Shown: positions 16,735 through 26,143, numbered from the stretch's first letter. The stretch: 64,000 nt of DNA from JALZAI01 sp038212215 (GCA_038212215.1 JBBQUT010000022.1:15567-79566); one strand, 5' to 3'. Numbers and translations are program-made. Notes: generated by a model from the letters alone, not told the origin.

Positions 16735-19461
16735 ATGCTCCACGGTCGAGAGCGCGAGCGGGAACGGATCGGCGTCCTTCTCGTCGGGGCGTGGGCGTTG
16801 CGGGGTAGCAGCCTCGTCCTGCGCGGCGAACCTGGTGTGGGCAAGTCGAGCCTGTTGCAGGACTGCATCGGCCGCGCCGAGGGCATGCAGGTGTTGTCGA
16901 CTCAGGGAATCGAATCGGAATCGCCTTTGGCGTTCGCGGCGCTGCATCGGCTCCTGCGTCCGGCGATGGCGCACGCGAACCAGTTGCCCGCTGCGCAGGC
17001 GCATGCTCTGCGGCGCGCCTTCGGCGAGGAAGCCGAATCGGCCGGCGACCGCTTCGTGATCTTCGTTGCGGTGCTCACTCTGCTGTCCGAGCTCGCAGAG
17101 CAGGCACCTGTGCTTTGTGTGGTCGACGATGCTCACTGGTTGGACGACGCTTCAGCGGCCGCGCTCGCCTTCGTCGCCCGGCGCGTCGGACCGGAGCGCA
17201 TCGCCTTGCTGTTCGCGGCCCGCGAGGGCGACGTGCGCCGGTTCGACGGCGTCGGCATCCCGGAACTGATGATCGACGGTCTCGACGCCGAGGCGGCGCG
17301 CGCGCTGCTCGACGAACAGGCCGAGGCGCCGGTATCGCGTCAGGTTCGGGAGGCGTTGATGCGCCAGACCGGCGGGAACGCTCTCGCGCTCGTCGAGTTG
17401 CCGAAGGCGCTGTCCGCGCCTCAGTTGAGCGGGAAGGTTCCGTTGCCGGCCTCGTTGCCACTGACGGCCGACGTCCAGCGAGTGTTCCTCGATCGTTGCC
17501 GCCACCTCGGTTCGCAGGCGCAGACGCTGTTGCTGGTCGCAGCGGCCGACGACTCGACCCAGTCCGCGACCGTCCGTGCGGCTGCGGCACTGCTTGGCGC
17601 GGGGTCCGAAGCGCTCGAGGAGGCCGAGGACTCCGGTCTGTTAGTCGTATCCGGCTCGCGGGTCGCGCTGCGGCACCCGCTGGTGCGTTCCGCGATCTAC
17701 CAGGGTGCGACCAGCGGGGCGCGGCGGCGGGCGCATTCCGCCCTCGCCCAGGTGATGGTGGCCGACGAGGATGTCGACCGGCAGGCGTGGCATCGGGCCC
17801 GGGCGGTCGATCAGCCGGACGCCGGGGTGGCGGCGGCACTCGATCACGCGGCCGAGCGTGCGGCCCGGCGGGGAGGCTACGAGGCCGCGAGTGCCGCGCT
17901 CGAGCGGGCGGCCGAACTCACCGCGGACGACGCGGATCGGGCGCATCGACTCTTCGCAGCGGCGACCAATGCGTGGCTTGCCGGGCAGATGGCGCGCGCG
18001 GTGTTCCTGGCCGACGACGCCCGCCCGCGCACCGCCGACCCGACGCTGCGTGCAGACCTCGACCGGCTTCGGGGACGCGTCGAGCTCAACGCCGGCTCGG
18101 TGGCGGCCTCGATCCGCATCTGGACGAACGCCGCCCGCAGCGTCGCAACCTCGGACGGGGAAAGAGCCCGCGAGATCGGGATGCAGGCCACCGCAGCGTC
18201 GACATTCGTTCATCCGTTTGACCGCACCGACCTCGATCCGGACGAGCTGTGCGGACCGTTCGGGACCGGCGCGGCGGATCGTGAGCAGTGCGTGGCGAAT
18301 CTGCTTCTCGGATTCCATGCGCTGCTCTCCGGCGATTTGCACCGAGCGGCAGGCCCGTTGTCAGCGGCGCTCGCCGCCGGCCGCAATCTGACCGAGACCG
18401 ATCTGCTCACCAACCTGGGTATTGCGGCATTCCACCTCGGTGACGATGATGCCTTCCGGCGCAGCTTCACCCGTCTGCTCGCGCAGTCCCGCGACGACGG
18501 CGCTGTCGCACTCGTGCTGTTCGCCCTGCCCCGTCTCGCGCTCGCCGATCTGGCCGGGGGGCACTGGACCAGCGCGGGCGATCACGCGACGGAAGCGCTG
18601 AGCCTGGCCCGCAGCCTCGGTCAGGAGGCGCTGACCACCATGCCCCTGGCTCAGCTTGCGTGGATCGCGGCGCAACGCGGCGACGACAACTACGACGCGT
18701 TGATACGTCAGCTCGACGATGTCGTGAGCCGCCAGCGCACGACCGGGATACTGGGTGTGCTCGTCGAGGACTCCCGGCATTGGGCGCAGGCGTGTCACCA
18801 CGCGCTGGCCGACCGCCCCGCGGCCGCGCTGCACCAGCTCGAACTCATGAAACAGCCGTCGTTCACCCGGCTCGCAGCCTATGACCGGCTCGAGGTCGCG
18901 GTGCGCGCCGATCAACCCGACACCTTCGCTGCCTGGTTGGACGAGCTCTCCCACTTCGCCGACGAGGTCGACTCGCCCCGGGCCCGCGCGGTGGTCGCCT
19001 TCGGACGAGCGGTGGCGGCGGACGCTTCGTCGGCGGAAACGCATTTCCTCGAGGCACTCGCGCACCAGGACGCCGCGGCGCGGCCGTTCGAGGCCGCCCG
19101 CATCCATCTCGCATTCGGGGCGTTCTTGCGCCGGGCCCGTCGGCGCGTCGATGCTCGCAACCACCTCCGCGCGGCGCTGAGCACCTTCGAGGACATTCGG
19201 GCTCGTCCGTGGGCGGAGCGGGCCCGACGAGAGCTGCGGGCGTCGGGCGAATCCGCTCGCAAGCGGGACGAGTCGACGGCGACCGACCTGACGGCACAGG
19301 AACGCCAGGTAGCGCGCCTGGTTGCCGACGGCATGTCCAACCGCGATGTGGCGGCCCAGCTGTTCCTTAGCCCGCGGACCATCGATTTCCACCTGCGCAA
19401 CGTCTTCGCCAAGACCGGGGTGAGTTCGCGCGGCGAGCTTGTGCACCTCGAACTGGGCTGA
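16735..19461 (+). CDS. Large ATP-binding LuxR-family regulator (LAL/MalT type)
   Basis: A 908-residue regulator. An N-terminal AAA-type ATPase has Walker A LRGEPGVGKSS near residue 27 and Walker B VLCVVDDAHWLDD near 125. The middle (about 350-830) is alanine-rich helical repeat (TPR-like) sequence, and a C-terminal LuxR helix-turn-helix covers residues 852-905 (LTAQERQVARLVADGMSNRDVA..SPRTIDFHLRNVFAKTGV). LALs bind an inducer and ATP and activate neighbouring operons. The exporter starts 100 bases downstream in the same direction, so the exporter and hydrolase genes are plausible targets. Confidence 0.9.
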   Translation: MLHGRERERERIGVLLVGAWALRGSSLVLRGEPGVGKSSLLQDCIGRAEGMQVLSTQGIESESPLAFAALHRLLRPAMAHANQLPAAQAHALRRAFGEEAESAGDRFVIFVAVLTLLSELAEQAPVLCVVDDAHWLDDASAAALAFVARRVGPERIALLFAAREGDVRRFDGVGIPELMIDGLDAEAARALLDEQAEAPVSRQVREALMRQTGGNALALVELPKALSAPQLSGKVPLPASLPLTADVQRVFLDRCRHLGSQAQTLLLVAAADDSTQSATVRAAAALLGAGSEALEEAEDSGLLVVSGSRVALRHPLVRSAIYQGATSGARRRAHSALAQVMVADEDVDRQAWHRARAVDQPDAGVAAALDHAAERAARRGGYEAASAALERAAELTADDADRAHRLFAAATNAWLAGQMARAVFLADDARPRTADPTLRADLDRLRGRVELNAGSVAASIRIWTNAARSVATSDGERAREIGMQATAASTFVHPFDRTDLDPDELCGPFGTGAADREQCVANLLLGFHALLSGDLHRAAGPLSAALAAGRNLTETDLLTNLGIAAFHLGDDDAFRRSFTRLLAQSRDDGAVALVLFALPRLALADLAGGHWTSAGDHATEALSLARSLGQEALTTMPLAQLAWIAAQRGDDNYDALIRQLDDVVSRQRTTGILGVLVEDSRHWAQACHHALADRPAAALHQLELMKQPSFTRLAAYDRLEVAVRADQPDTFAAWLDELSHFADEVDSPRARAVVAFGRAVAADASSAETHFLEALAHQDAAARPFEAARIHLAFGAFLRRARRRVDARNHLRAALSTFEDIRARPWAERARRELRASGESARKRDESTATDLTAQERQVARLVADGMSNRDVAAQLFLSPRTIDFHLRNVFAKTGVSSRGELVHLELG

Positions 19462-19561
19462 GCGGCCACACCGGACCAGACCCGGCGATTTCACCGGCGC
19501 GAGTGCCGGCCTGCGGACGGGAGGGTCAGCGGCACACAGTTAGCCGTCCCAGGGAGTCGTC

Positions 19562-21058
19562 ATGACCACGACCGGAGAGCACCGCACCGCACCACCCGGA
19601 CACGGTGGGCGTGCGCCCGCCCGTCCGAGCCATCAGAACACGGTTGAGGCGGAGACCCACCGACCGTGGACGGTCCTCGTCCTCGCTCTCGCGGCCCAGG
19701 TTCTCGTCGTCCTGGATATCTCGGTCGTCAACACCGCACTACCGACGATCGGACACGCCCTCGACCTGCGGGGCAGCGCGGCGCAGTGGCTGATCACGGC
19801 GTACCTGCTGACATCCGGCGGGGGCCTGCTGCTGGGCGGTCGGATCGCGGACGTGTTCGCCCGCAAGCAGGTGTTTCTCACCGGCGTCTCCGTCTTCACG
19901 ATCGCGTCGATGACCAGCGGGCTCGCCGCGAACGCCGGCGTGCTCATCGGGGCGCGCGCCGGGCAGGGTCTCGGTGCGGCGGTGATGACGCCGGCGGCCC
20001 TATCGCTGATAATGACCAGTTACGCCGGAGCGCAGCGCGCCAAGGGCCTGGCCCTCTGGGGCGCCGTGGGGAGCATGGGCATCGCCGTCGGAGTATTGCT
20101 CGGCGGCGCACTGACCACCTGGTTCGGCTGGCGGATGATCTTCTGGATCAACGCCCCGGTCGGCATTGGTGTCCTCGTCGCCGGATTGCTCAAACTGCCG
20201 GCGACGGCGCCCGATCGCATCGCGACCAAGCGGCTCGACCTGCCGGGTGGAACAGCCGTCGTCGCTGGACTCGGTGCCCTCGTTTACGGGATCGAATCCA
20301 TCACGTCCCACGGAGCCGCGTCACCGATCACTGTCGGCGCCTTCGCCGCCGCCGTCGCCCTGCTCACGGCCTTCGTGCGGATCGAGCGCCGGGCCTCCAC
20401 GCCCCTCGTGCCTCCGCACACCTGGCGCATCCGCTCACTTGTCGCGGGCACCGCCACCATGGCCGGCGTCACCGCCGTCCTCGTCGGCGTCATCTTCCTG
20501 ACCTCCATCTACTGCCAGACGGTGCTCGGATACTCGGCGCTGCGCACCGGAGTCGCGCTGCTCCCGCTCGCGCTGGCATTGACCGCCGGAACGCACGTCG
20601 CGCGCCACCTATTGGCGCGGACGTCGGCACGTCACGTCGCAGCGGGTGGACTCCTCGTGACCGCACTCGGCGCCTTCCTGCTCGACCACGGCACGACCCA
20701 CTCCGGCTACCTCGGTGGCGTCCTGCCCGGCCTGCTCGTCCTTGGGGCCGGCTCTGGACTGGTGTTCGTCGCGGTGTTCATCTCCGCATCGGCCGGCATC
20801 CCGGCCGAACACGCAGGCACCGCCTCCGGGCTGGTCATGACCGGCCACGAGATCGGAGCTGCCCTCGGCGTCGCGATCCTCGCGGCCGTGGCAGCGAGCG
20901 CCGGAAGCCTGTCCACGGTCGCCGGCGCCACCGCCGGCGCTGGACGGGGGTTCGCCGTCGCCGGCGCGCTAGCCGTCGCAGTCGCGGCGATGGCCGTGAC
21001 AACGATGTCGAAGTCTGTCGGGGCCGGGGGCTCGCCTGGTCATCTGCACATGCACTGA
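19562..21058 (+). CDS. MFS drug exporter, DHA2 (EmrB/QacA) family
   Basis: A 498-residue membrane protein with 14 predicted hydrophobic segments. The family motifs are visible: LDISVVNTALPTIG in helix 1, WLITAYLLTSGGGLLLGGRIADVFARKQ (motif A region), and RAGQGLGAAVMTPAALSLI (motif B). These proton-driven exporters remove drugs or secondary metabolites. ATG 19562 has AGGGAG about seven bases before it. A strong hairpin follows the stop at 21066-21099, but the next gene is on the same strand. Downstream of the LAL regulator. Confidence 0.9.
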   Translation: MTTTGEHRTAPPGHGGRAPARPSHQNTVEAETHRPWTVLVLALAAQVLVVLDISVVNTALPTIGHALDLRGSAAQWLITAYLLTSGGGLLLGGRIADVFARKQVFLTGVSVFTIASMTSGLAANAGVLIGARAGQGLGAAVMTPAALSLIMTSYAGAQRAKGLALWGAVGSMGIAVGVLLGGALTTWFGWRMIFWINAPVGIGVLVAGLLKLPATAPDRIATKRLDLPGGTAVVAGLGALVYGIESITSHGAASPITVGAFAAAVALLTAFVRIERRASTPLVPPHTWRIRSLVAGTATMAGVTAVLVGVIFLTSIYCQTVLGYSALRTGVALLPLALALTAGTHVARHLLARTSARHVAAGGLLVTALGAFLLDHGTTHSGYLGGVLPGLLVLGAGSGLVFVAVFISASAGIPAEHAGTASGLVMTGHEIGAALGVAILAAVAASAGSLSTVAGATAGAGRGFAVAGALAVAVAAMAVTTMSKSVGAGGSPGHLHMH

Positions 21059-21065
21059 TAGTCCC

Positions 21066-21099
21066 CTGCGGCCCGGCCGGCTTATCGGCCGGGCCGCAG
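21066..21099 (+). terminator. Perfect 14-bp hairpin after the exporter gene
   Basis: CTGCGGCCCGGCCG and its exact inverse complement are separated by the loop GCTTAT, eight bases after the exporter stop. There is no T-tract, as often in high-GC actinobacteria, so it may terminate, attenuate or protect the mRNA 3' end. Confidence 0.6.
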
Positions 21100-21213
21100 T
21101 CGCGCGCCCGGCCGTCGATCCTCGGCCAGAACCCGGCGACTTCGCCGGTGCGACCGGCCGCCCGCGCGAACAGGCTCGCTACACGCACCGTCCATCCGAT
21201 CGAGGAGAACATC

Positions 21214-22572
21214 ATGACCGCCGAGACCTTGACACCACCCGAACCGACCGCAACCCGATCGGGGCCGATCGTGCGCATCGTCGCCGCGTCGATGACGCTC
21301 GGCCTCGTCGCGGCGCTGACGCTCACGCTTGTCGTGCTCCCCGGCGCTCGCGAGCACATCGTCGCGGCCGCGCTGCTGCTCTGCTTCGCCACCGGTTGGG
21401 CGGCGCTGGCCTGGATGTCGGCCCGCTGGACCGACCAGCCGCAGCGCTGGGCCCGCGTGCCCGCCGCGGCAATGGCCGCGACCGGGGCCGCCCTGCTCGC
21501 CTTTGCGCCAGGGGACCGTGCGATGGCCGACCTCGGCTGGGTCTGGCCGCCGGCGCTGCTCGGTCTCGCCGTCTGGATGATCCGCCGCGTCCGGAAGGAA
21601 CTGCGCACTCGCGCCCGCACGTGGCTTGTACAGCCGGTGTGCGTCGCCCTCGTCCTGGCCGCCATCGGAGGTGCGACCGAAACCGTTCTCGAGTCGGTCG
21701 ATCACAGCCTCAACGCGCCCGCCGGCCAAACCTACGAGGTCGCCGGGCACCGGATGTATCTGCACTGCACCGGCAGCGCAAGCCCCACCGTCCTGCTATC
21801 CAACGGTTTCGGCGAACGCACGCCGAGCTGGTCGTGGATCACCAGCACCCTCGCCGCCACCACCCGGGTTTGCGTCTACGACCGCGCCGGTCAGGGCTGG
21901 AGCGAGGCTGCGTCGGGACCGCAGGACGGCGCCCAGGTCGCAGCGGATCTGCATGCGACCCTGGCCCAGGCCCACATCGGTGGCCCGTACGTGCTGGCCG
22001 GGCATTCGATCGGCGGCACCTACAACATGATCTTCGCCGCCCGCTACCCGTCCGAGATCGCCGGCATGGTGTTGCTCGATTCCGCCACCCCGGAGCAGTT
22101 CACCGTGCTGCCCAACTACCCGGGCTTCTACTCCATGTACCGCCGCGCTTCCGGGCTCCTGCCGACCCTGGCCCGGCTCGGTGTCGGACGCCTCGCCGCC
22201 ACCATCCAGTTCGACGGACTGCCCACCCGTGAGCGCGAGCAGGAACGCGCCTTCGCCGCCACCGCCCGCGACTTCCGCGCCCAGCGCGACGAGTGGTCCG
22301 AACTGCCGAACGTGTTCACCCAGGCCAAGGCGCTGACCACCCTCGGCTCCACGCCGCTGATCGTCGTCACCGCCGATCGCGATCAGGACCCAGGTTGGCC
22401 CGAGGCCCAGAACAAGCTCGCGACGCTCTCCACCAACAGCACCCACCGTGTCTTCCACGGCGCCACCCACATCGAATTGCTCGTCGACCGGCGGTTCGCC
22501 GCAGAGTCGAGTCGAGCCATCACCGACGTCGTGACCGCCGCCCGCCACCACACCGAACTGGCTCGCTCATGA
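21214..22572 (+). CDS. Membrane-tethered alpha/beta hydrolase
   Basis: A 452-residue protein from ATG 21214 (CGAGGAGAACATC upstream is a good ribosome-binding site). The first 150 residues hold about four to five hydrophobic helices (around 22-45, 47-68, 78-95, 102-116, 132-150). A hydrolase domain follows: oxyanion part LLSNGFGERTPSW, nucleophile in GHSIGG, acid probably in VVTADRDQDP, and histidine in HGATHIELL. This layout (membrane domain plus hydrolase) is known in actinobacterial putative esterases of unknown substrate. Its stop overlaps the ATG of a 24-codon mini-ORF, which in turn overlaps the next gene. Confidence 0.85.
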   Translation: MTAETLTPPEPTATRSGPIVRIVAASMTLGLVAALTLTLVVLPGAREHIVAAALLLCFATGWAALAWMSARWTDQPQRWARVPAAAMAATGAALLAFAPGDRAMADLGWVWPPALLGLAVWMIRRVRKELRTRARTWLVQPVCVALVLAAIGGATETVLESVDHSLNAPAGQTYEVAGHRMYLHCTGSASPTVLLSNGFGERTPSWSWITSTLAATTRVCVYDRAGQGWSEAASGPQDGAQVAADLHATLAQAHIGGPYVLAGHSIGGTYNMIFAARYPSEIAGMVLLDSATPEQFTVLPNYPGFYSMYRRASGLLPTLARLGVGRLAATIQFDGLPTREREQERAFAATARDFRAQRDEWSELPNVFTQAKALTTLGSTPLIVVTADRDQDPGWPEAQNKLATLSTNSTHRVFHGATHIELLVDRRFAAESSRAITDVVTAARHHTELARS

Positions 22573-22643
22573 CCGCCCTCCGCTTCGCTCCGGCCGCCGA
22601 AGGCCATGCCCATGTGTCATTCGCTCGCGAGGCTCGCTCATGA
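22569..22643 (+). CDS. 24-codon mini-ORF chained between hydrolase and flavoprotein genes
   Basis: It starts with an ATG that overlaps the hydrolase stop (ATGA, 22569-22572) and ends with a TGA inside the next gene's ATGA (22640-22643). It encodes a 24-residue peptide beginning MTALRFAPAAEGHAH with no recognisable domain. The sequence around both ATGA junctions is a 16-bp direct repeat (22560-22575 and 22631-22646). It may be a real peptide, or simply a way to carry ribosomes from the hydrolase to the flavoprotein. No similarity is known to me. Confidence 0.4.
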   Translation: MTALRFAPAAEGHAHVSFAREARS

Positions 22644-23548
22644 CCGACTTCGACGTCATCGTGATCGGCGGTGGAGCGGCGGGCTTGTCGGCCGCGCTCG
22701 TGCTGTCTCGCGCCCGCCGCAGCGTTCTGGTCATCGACGGCGGCGCTCCCCGCAACGCTCCGGCCGCCCACATGCACGGGTTCCTGTCCCGAGACGGGTT
22801 GCCGCCCTGCGAGCTCCTGGCGATCGGCCGGAAGGAGGTGACCGGCTACGGCGCCACGATTCACGATGGCGTCGTCGCGGACGTGGCACCATCCGGAACG
22901 ACAGGGTTCTGCGTCTCCCTCGCGGCCGGCGACCGGTTCGTCGCGCGCCGGCTGCTTGTGGCGACCGGCCTTCGCGACGAGCTGCCCGATATCCCCGGGC
23001 TGCGCGAACGGTGGGCCCGCGACGTCCTGCACTGCCCGTACTGCCACGGCTTCGAGGTACGCGACCAGCCGCTCGCGGTGATTGGCCGGTCGCCGGACAC
23101 CGTGAACTATGCGCAGATCATCCGGCAGTGGAGTGAGGACGTCGTCCTCGTCAGTCCGGCCGGCACGGTGAGCGACACGCATCGAGCACAGCTGACAGCA
23201 CGGAACATCGACCTGGTAGAAGGCGACGTCACCCGGGTGCAAGTCAAGAACGACCGGATGAGCGGCATCGAAATGGACGACGGGCGTTTCGTTCCCTGCG
23301 CAGCCGTGTTCGTGCCGCCGCGTCTCACTCCGAACAATGGCCTGCTCATCGCGCTCGGCTGCGCCATCGACGAGAACGGCTGGGTGGCCACCGGCCCGAA
23401 CGGACACGCCGGCGTGCCCGGAGTATGGGTCGCCGGCAACCTGGCCAATCCCCGAGCCCAAGTGATCACCGCAGCCGGCGAAGGCTCCGCCGCGGCCATC
23501 GCCATCAACGCCGACCTCGTCGACGAAGACGTGCGAAAGGCAACTTAG
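22640..23548 (+). CDS. Thioredoxin-reductase-like FAD/NAD(P) oxidoreductase with CPYC motif
   Basis: A 302-residue two-dinucleotide-domain flavoprotein. The FAD site is VIGGGAAGLSAALVLSRA at residues about 6-23, and the C-terminal FAD motif lies in GVWVAGNLANPRAQV. The redox-active pair is in HCPYCHGFEVRD; classical TrxB has CATC, whereas CPYC/CxxC with HG following is typical of the GliT/HlmI-like disulfide oxidases and their bacterial relatives. It could therefore form or reduce a disulfide in a small molecule instead of reducing thioredoxin. It is translationally coupled to the mini-ORF and lies in a run with exporter and hydrolase. Confidence 0.85.
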   Translation: MTDFDVIVIGGGAAGLSAALVLSRARRSVLVIDGGAPRNAPAAHMHGFLSRDGLPPCELLAIGRKEVTGYGATIHDGVVADVAPSGTTGFCVSLAAGDRFVARRLLVATGLRDELPDIPGLRERWARDVLHCPYCHGFEVRDQPLAVIGRSPDTVNYAQIIRQWSEDVVLVSPAGTVSDTHRAQLTARNIDLVEGDVTRVQVKNDRMSGIEMDDGRFVPCAAVFVPPRLTPNNGLLIALGCAIDENGWVATGPNGHAGVPGVWVAGNLANPRAQVITAAGEGSAAAIAINADLVDEDVRKAT

Positions 23549-23921
23549 CGCACCGACATTGCCCGCCGACTTGATCAATCCATCAACCTGGAAACACGAT
23601 CGCCGTCGTTATCTGACGCCTCCGCAGGACAACCGCTGAACGTCACCCCAACACTCGTTGGAGTCGTCGAACTGTCGAGGAGCCGCACGTCCGTTTTCCT
23701 CAGGTCTGCGGTGGTATGGCCGATGGACAGGAGCGAGTACGCACGTTCGGCGAGGTATCGGGAGCGACCCTGCCATGCAGATGATGACGACATCGATCGA
23801 TGCACCGACGGCACGCGCAGCAACTGGTCGTTTGTGATGGCTCTACATTCCGGGTGGCGAGATCGCGCCGGGCCAGCCGCACACGTCATGCAACAGACAG
23901 GCCGCTTGCTCGGGAGTCCGC
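23549..23921. other. Intergenic region without a supported gene
   Basis: No reading frame here looks like a protein family on either strand. The 3' part, just upstream of the PhoD-like gene, presumably holds its promoter; no clear -35/-10 pair or palindrome was found. Confidence 0.5.
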
Positions 23922-25466
23922 GTGACCGCTGAGCTGTCTCGACGGACGTTCCTAGTTGGTGCGGGCGCCGGCGCGGCGACGGCCGTGTTCGGTGTTCATC
24001 GTGCAGCCGCGTTGACGCCGACGCCAGTGCCGGCGCCGTCGATGACGACGACCACGGGGGCTCCGCAGTTGCTCGCAGCGCATTGCTGCGTGTTGGGGGC
24101 GCCGATGGCCCAACCCGTACTGCGCGCCGAAACGATGCAGGTGTCGGCGGTAGTGAGCGAGCCGGCGATGGTCAAGGTGCTGGCGTGGCCCGCGGACGAT
24201 CCGGCGGAAGTGGTGGAAAGCTTATGGACGCCGACCGCGAAGGGCCTTGATGCGGCCAATCCGGTCAACGTCGCAAAGTTCCGGATGGCGCCGGGCACGG
24301 GCGCCGCGCCGGGCGAGTGGCACTGGCGCGGATATGTCGCGAAGCTGGGCACGTCGCCGACCGCCGAGTTGGCGGCTGCGTACAGCACCGACAGCATCGT
24401 CCGGGTCATCCCGGCGCGACCGGCTCCCTGGACCGCGGCGGCGTTTTCGGTTGCGGCCGGCAGCTGTACGCAGATCGCGCACCCCGGCCAATCGGACCGG
24501 CCGATCGTTGCGGCGGGAAGCATTGCTGCCGCGCGGCCAGCGTTCTTTGTGCACATGGGCGACACGTCCTATGTCGACACCTGGACAGAGTTCCTGCAGG
24601 ACACCTCGGCCCACTTGTATACGAAATTCGCGACCGGGATGCGCCGCCATTTCCTCCAGCCGGACCTGGCGAACCTGTACAACATGATCCCGGTTCGGAT
24701 GGTGCTTGACGATCACGACAGCGGCCCGGACAACAGCTACGCCGCGAACGTGTATCCGCAAGCACGTCGGGTGTTCGCTGACATCGCCGCCGGCACGTCC
24801 TTCAACAACACCGGCTACGAGCTGACCCACCCGTCGGCGCCCAGCTACGACACCTGGGCCAGCGGGGCGGCGCAGTTCTGGCTGCTGGACAACCGGCTGT
24901 GGCGTGACACCCCGGGAATGCACCCGCAGAGCTTCAACGGTCAGGGCTACGCCAGCCAGCTCGGCGCCACCCAGCGATCCTGGCTGCTGTCCAGCCTCGC
25001 CGAGAGTGACGCACCGGTCAAGATCATCTTCTCGCCACGCACGTTCAAAGAGTTCTACGCCGCCGGCGAGCAGCAAGAAATACTGGATTGGATTACCGGA
25101 AAGCTGAGCGGTTCACCGCGGGTCAACGGCACCGTCGTGTTCGTTACCGGTGACATGCACGCCGGTGCGGTGTGGAAGCTGAGTCCCACGAGGCCGGTGT
25201 ACGAACTGCTGTGCGGCCCGATCTTCAACACCACCTACCACACCACCACCGCCCTCACCGACTGGCAGGCCGCCTGGGGATACCAGACCCGGTTCCTCAA
25301 CACCATCGACGGCGCACCCGGCCGAGCGATCAGCTTCGCCTGGGGCCGCCTCGACATCGGCTCGGACTCATCACTCACCATCAACCTGCTCCGGGACGAC
25401 GGCACAGTGCTCTACAGCGAGCACATCGATCAGAACCCGCGCTTGCCGATCCGAACCGCAAGGTAG
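23922..25466 (+). CDS. Secreted PhoD-like metallophosphatase (Tat substrate)
   Basis: A 514-residue protein from GTG 23922. It opens with a twin-arginine signal, SRRTFLVGAGAGAATAV, so it is exported folded. The mature part has an N-terminal beta domain and a metallophosphoesterase core: FVHMGDTSYVDTW and RMVLDDHDSG are metal-binding motifs, and VTGDMHAG gives a later His ligand, matching PhoD/alkaline phosphatase D arrangements. PhoD enzymes release phosphate from esters using Fe/Ca. Length is normal. It stands alone, preceded by a 370-base gap; no Pho box was recognised. Confidence 0.87.
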   Translation: MTAELSRRTFLVGAGAGAATAVFGVHRAAALTPTPVPAPSMTTTTGAPQLLAAHCCVLGAPMAQPVLRAETMQVSAVVSEPAMVKVLAWPADDPAEVVESLWTPTAKGLDAANPVNVAKFRMAPGTGAAPGEWHWRGYVAKLGTSPTAELAAAYSTDSIVRVIPARPAPWTAAAFSVAAGSCTQIAHPGQSDRPIVAAGSIAAARPAFFVHMGDTSYVDTWTEFLQDTSAHLYTKFATGMRRHFLQPDLANLYNMIPVRMVLDDHDSGPDNSYAANVYPQARRVFADIAAGTSFNNTGYELTHPSAPSYDTWASGAAQFWLLDNRLWRDTPGMHPQSFNGQGYASQLGATQRSWLLSSLAESDAPVKIIFSPRTFKEFYAAGEQQEILDWITGKLSGSPRVNGTVVFVTGDMHAGAVWKLSPTRPVYELLCGPIFNTTYHTTTALTDWQAAWGYQTRFLNTIDGAPGRAISFAWGRLDIGSDSSLTINLLRDDGTVLYSEHIDQNPRLPIRTAR

Positions 25467-25514
25467 TGACGCGCGGCGACGGGTGACCACTGACGGATCG
25501 ATGGTCTGGGCACT

Positions 25515-26143
25515 GTGGCCCGGTCACTGGACCCCGATGTTCATCGCGCTCGGACGGTTGTCAGTCGTGGTGCTGGACATGGAACAGCTCCTGCCGTGGT
25601 TTGGTGTCGGTGCCTTCACCATCGAGGAGTTGGCGAGGCGATCCGGGTCCAGCAAGACGACCATCTACAAGCTGTGGCCTTCGGCCGGTGCCCTCGCCCT
25701 CGAGGGGTACTTCACGACTGTGGCCCCCGACCTCGCCTTTCCCGACTCTGGCAACGTGCAGGCCGACCTGCGCAGCCAGCTGCACTCCTTGTTCGGCTGC
25801 TGAGCACCACCAGCGCCGGACGCACCATCGCCGAACTGATCGCGCGCGCCCAGACCGACCCGGACCTGATGACCGCCTACCTCGAGCGGTATTCCGGCCC
25901 CGCCGCGTCCTCGCGGTCGACCGCCTCGAGCACGCCCGCGCCGAGGGACAGCTACGCCCCGACCTCGATGCCGAATCCGTGGTCGATCAGCTGTGGGGTG
26001 CTTGCTATCACCGCCTACTGCTGCCCGACCAGCCTCTTGACAAGGCCTTCGTCAACGCCCTCGTCGACAACCTGTTTCGAGGTGTGGGCAGTTCAATACC
26101 GGCGCGGGGGGCGACCCGACCACGTGCGACTGGGCACCTCTAG
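25515..26143 (+). pseudogene. TetR regulator gene broken by three frame changes
   Basis: Segments of one TetR protein run through all three frames. Frame of 25515: VARSLDPDVHRA, the usual N-terminus. Frame of 25483: WFGVGAFTIEELARRSGSSKTTIYKLWPS, the helix-turn-helix, ending at a stop at 25803. Frame of 25515 again: LLSTTSAGRTIAELIARAQTDPDLMTAYLERY. Then, from about 25900 in the frame of 25601: RRVLAVDRLEHARAEGQLRPDLD through VNALVDNLFRGVGS, the C-terminal domain. Order and spacing are right for a single gene of about 200 codons, so small indels near 25550, 25795 and 25900 inactivated it. Confidence 0.8.

Noticed and set aside
19666..21210. Long plus-strand extension of the hydrolase frame across the exporter
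   Set aside because: The translation over the exporter is Arg-rich and out of frame with the MFS motifs; hydrolase similarity and the ribosome-binding site begin at 21214.
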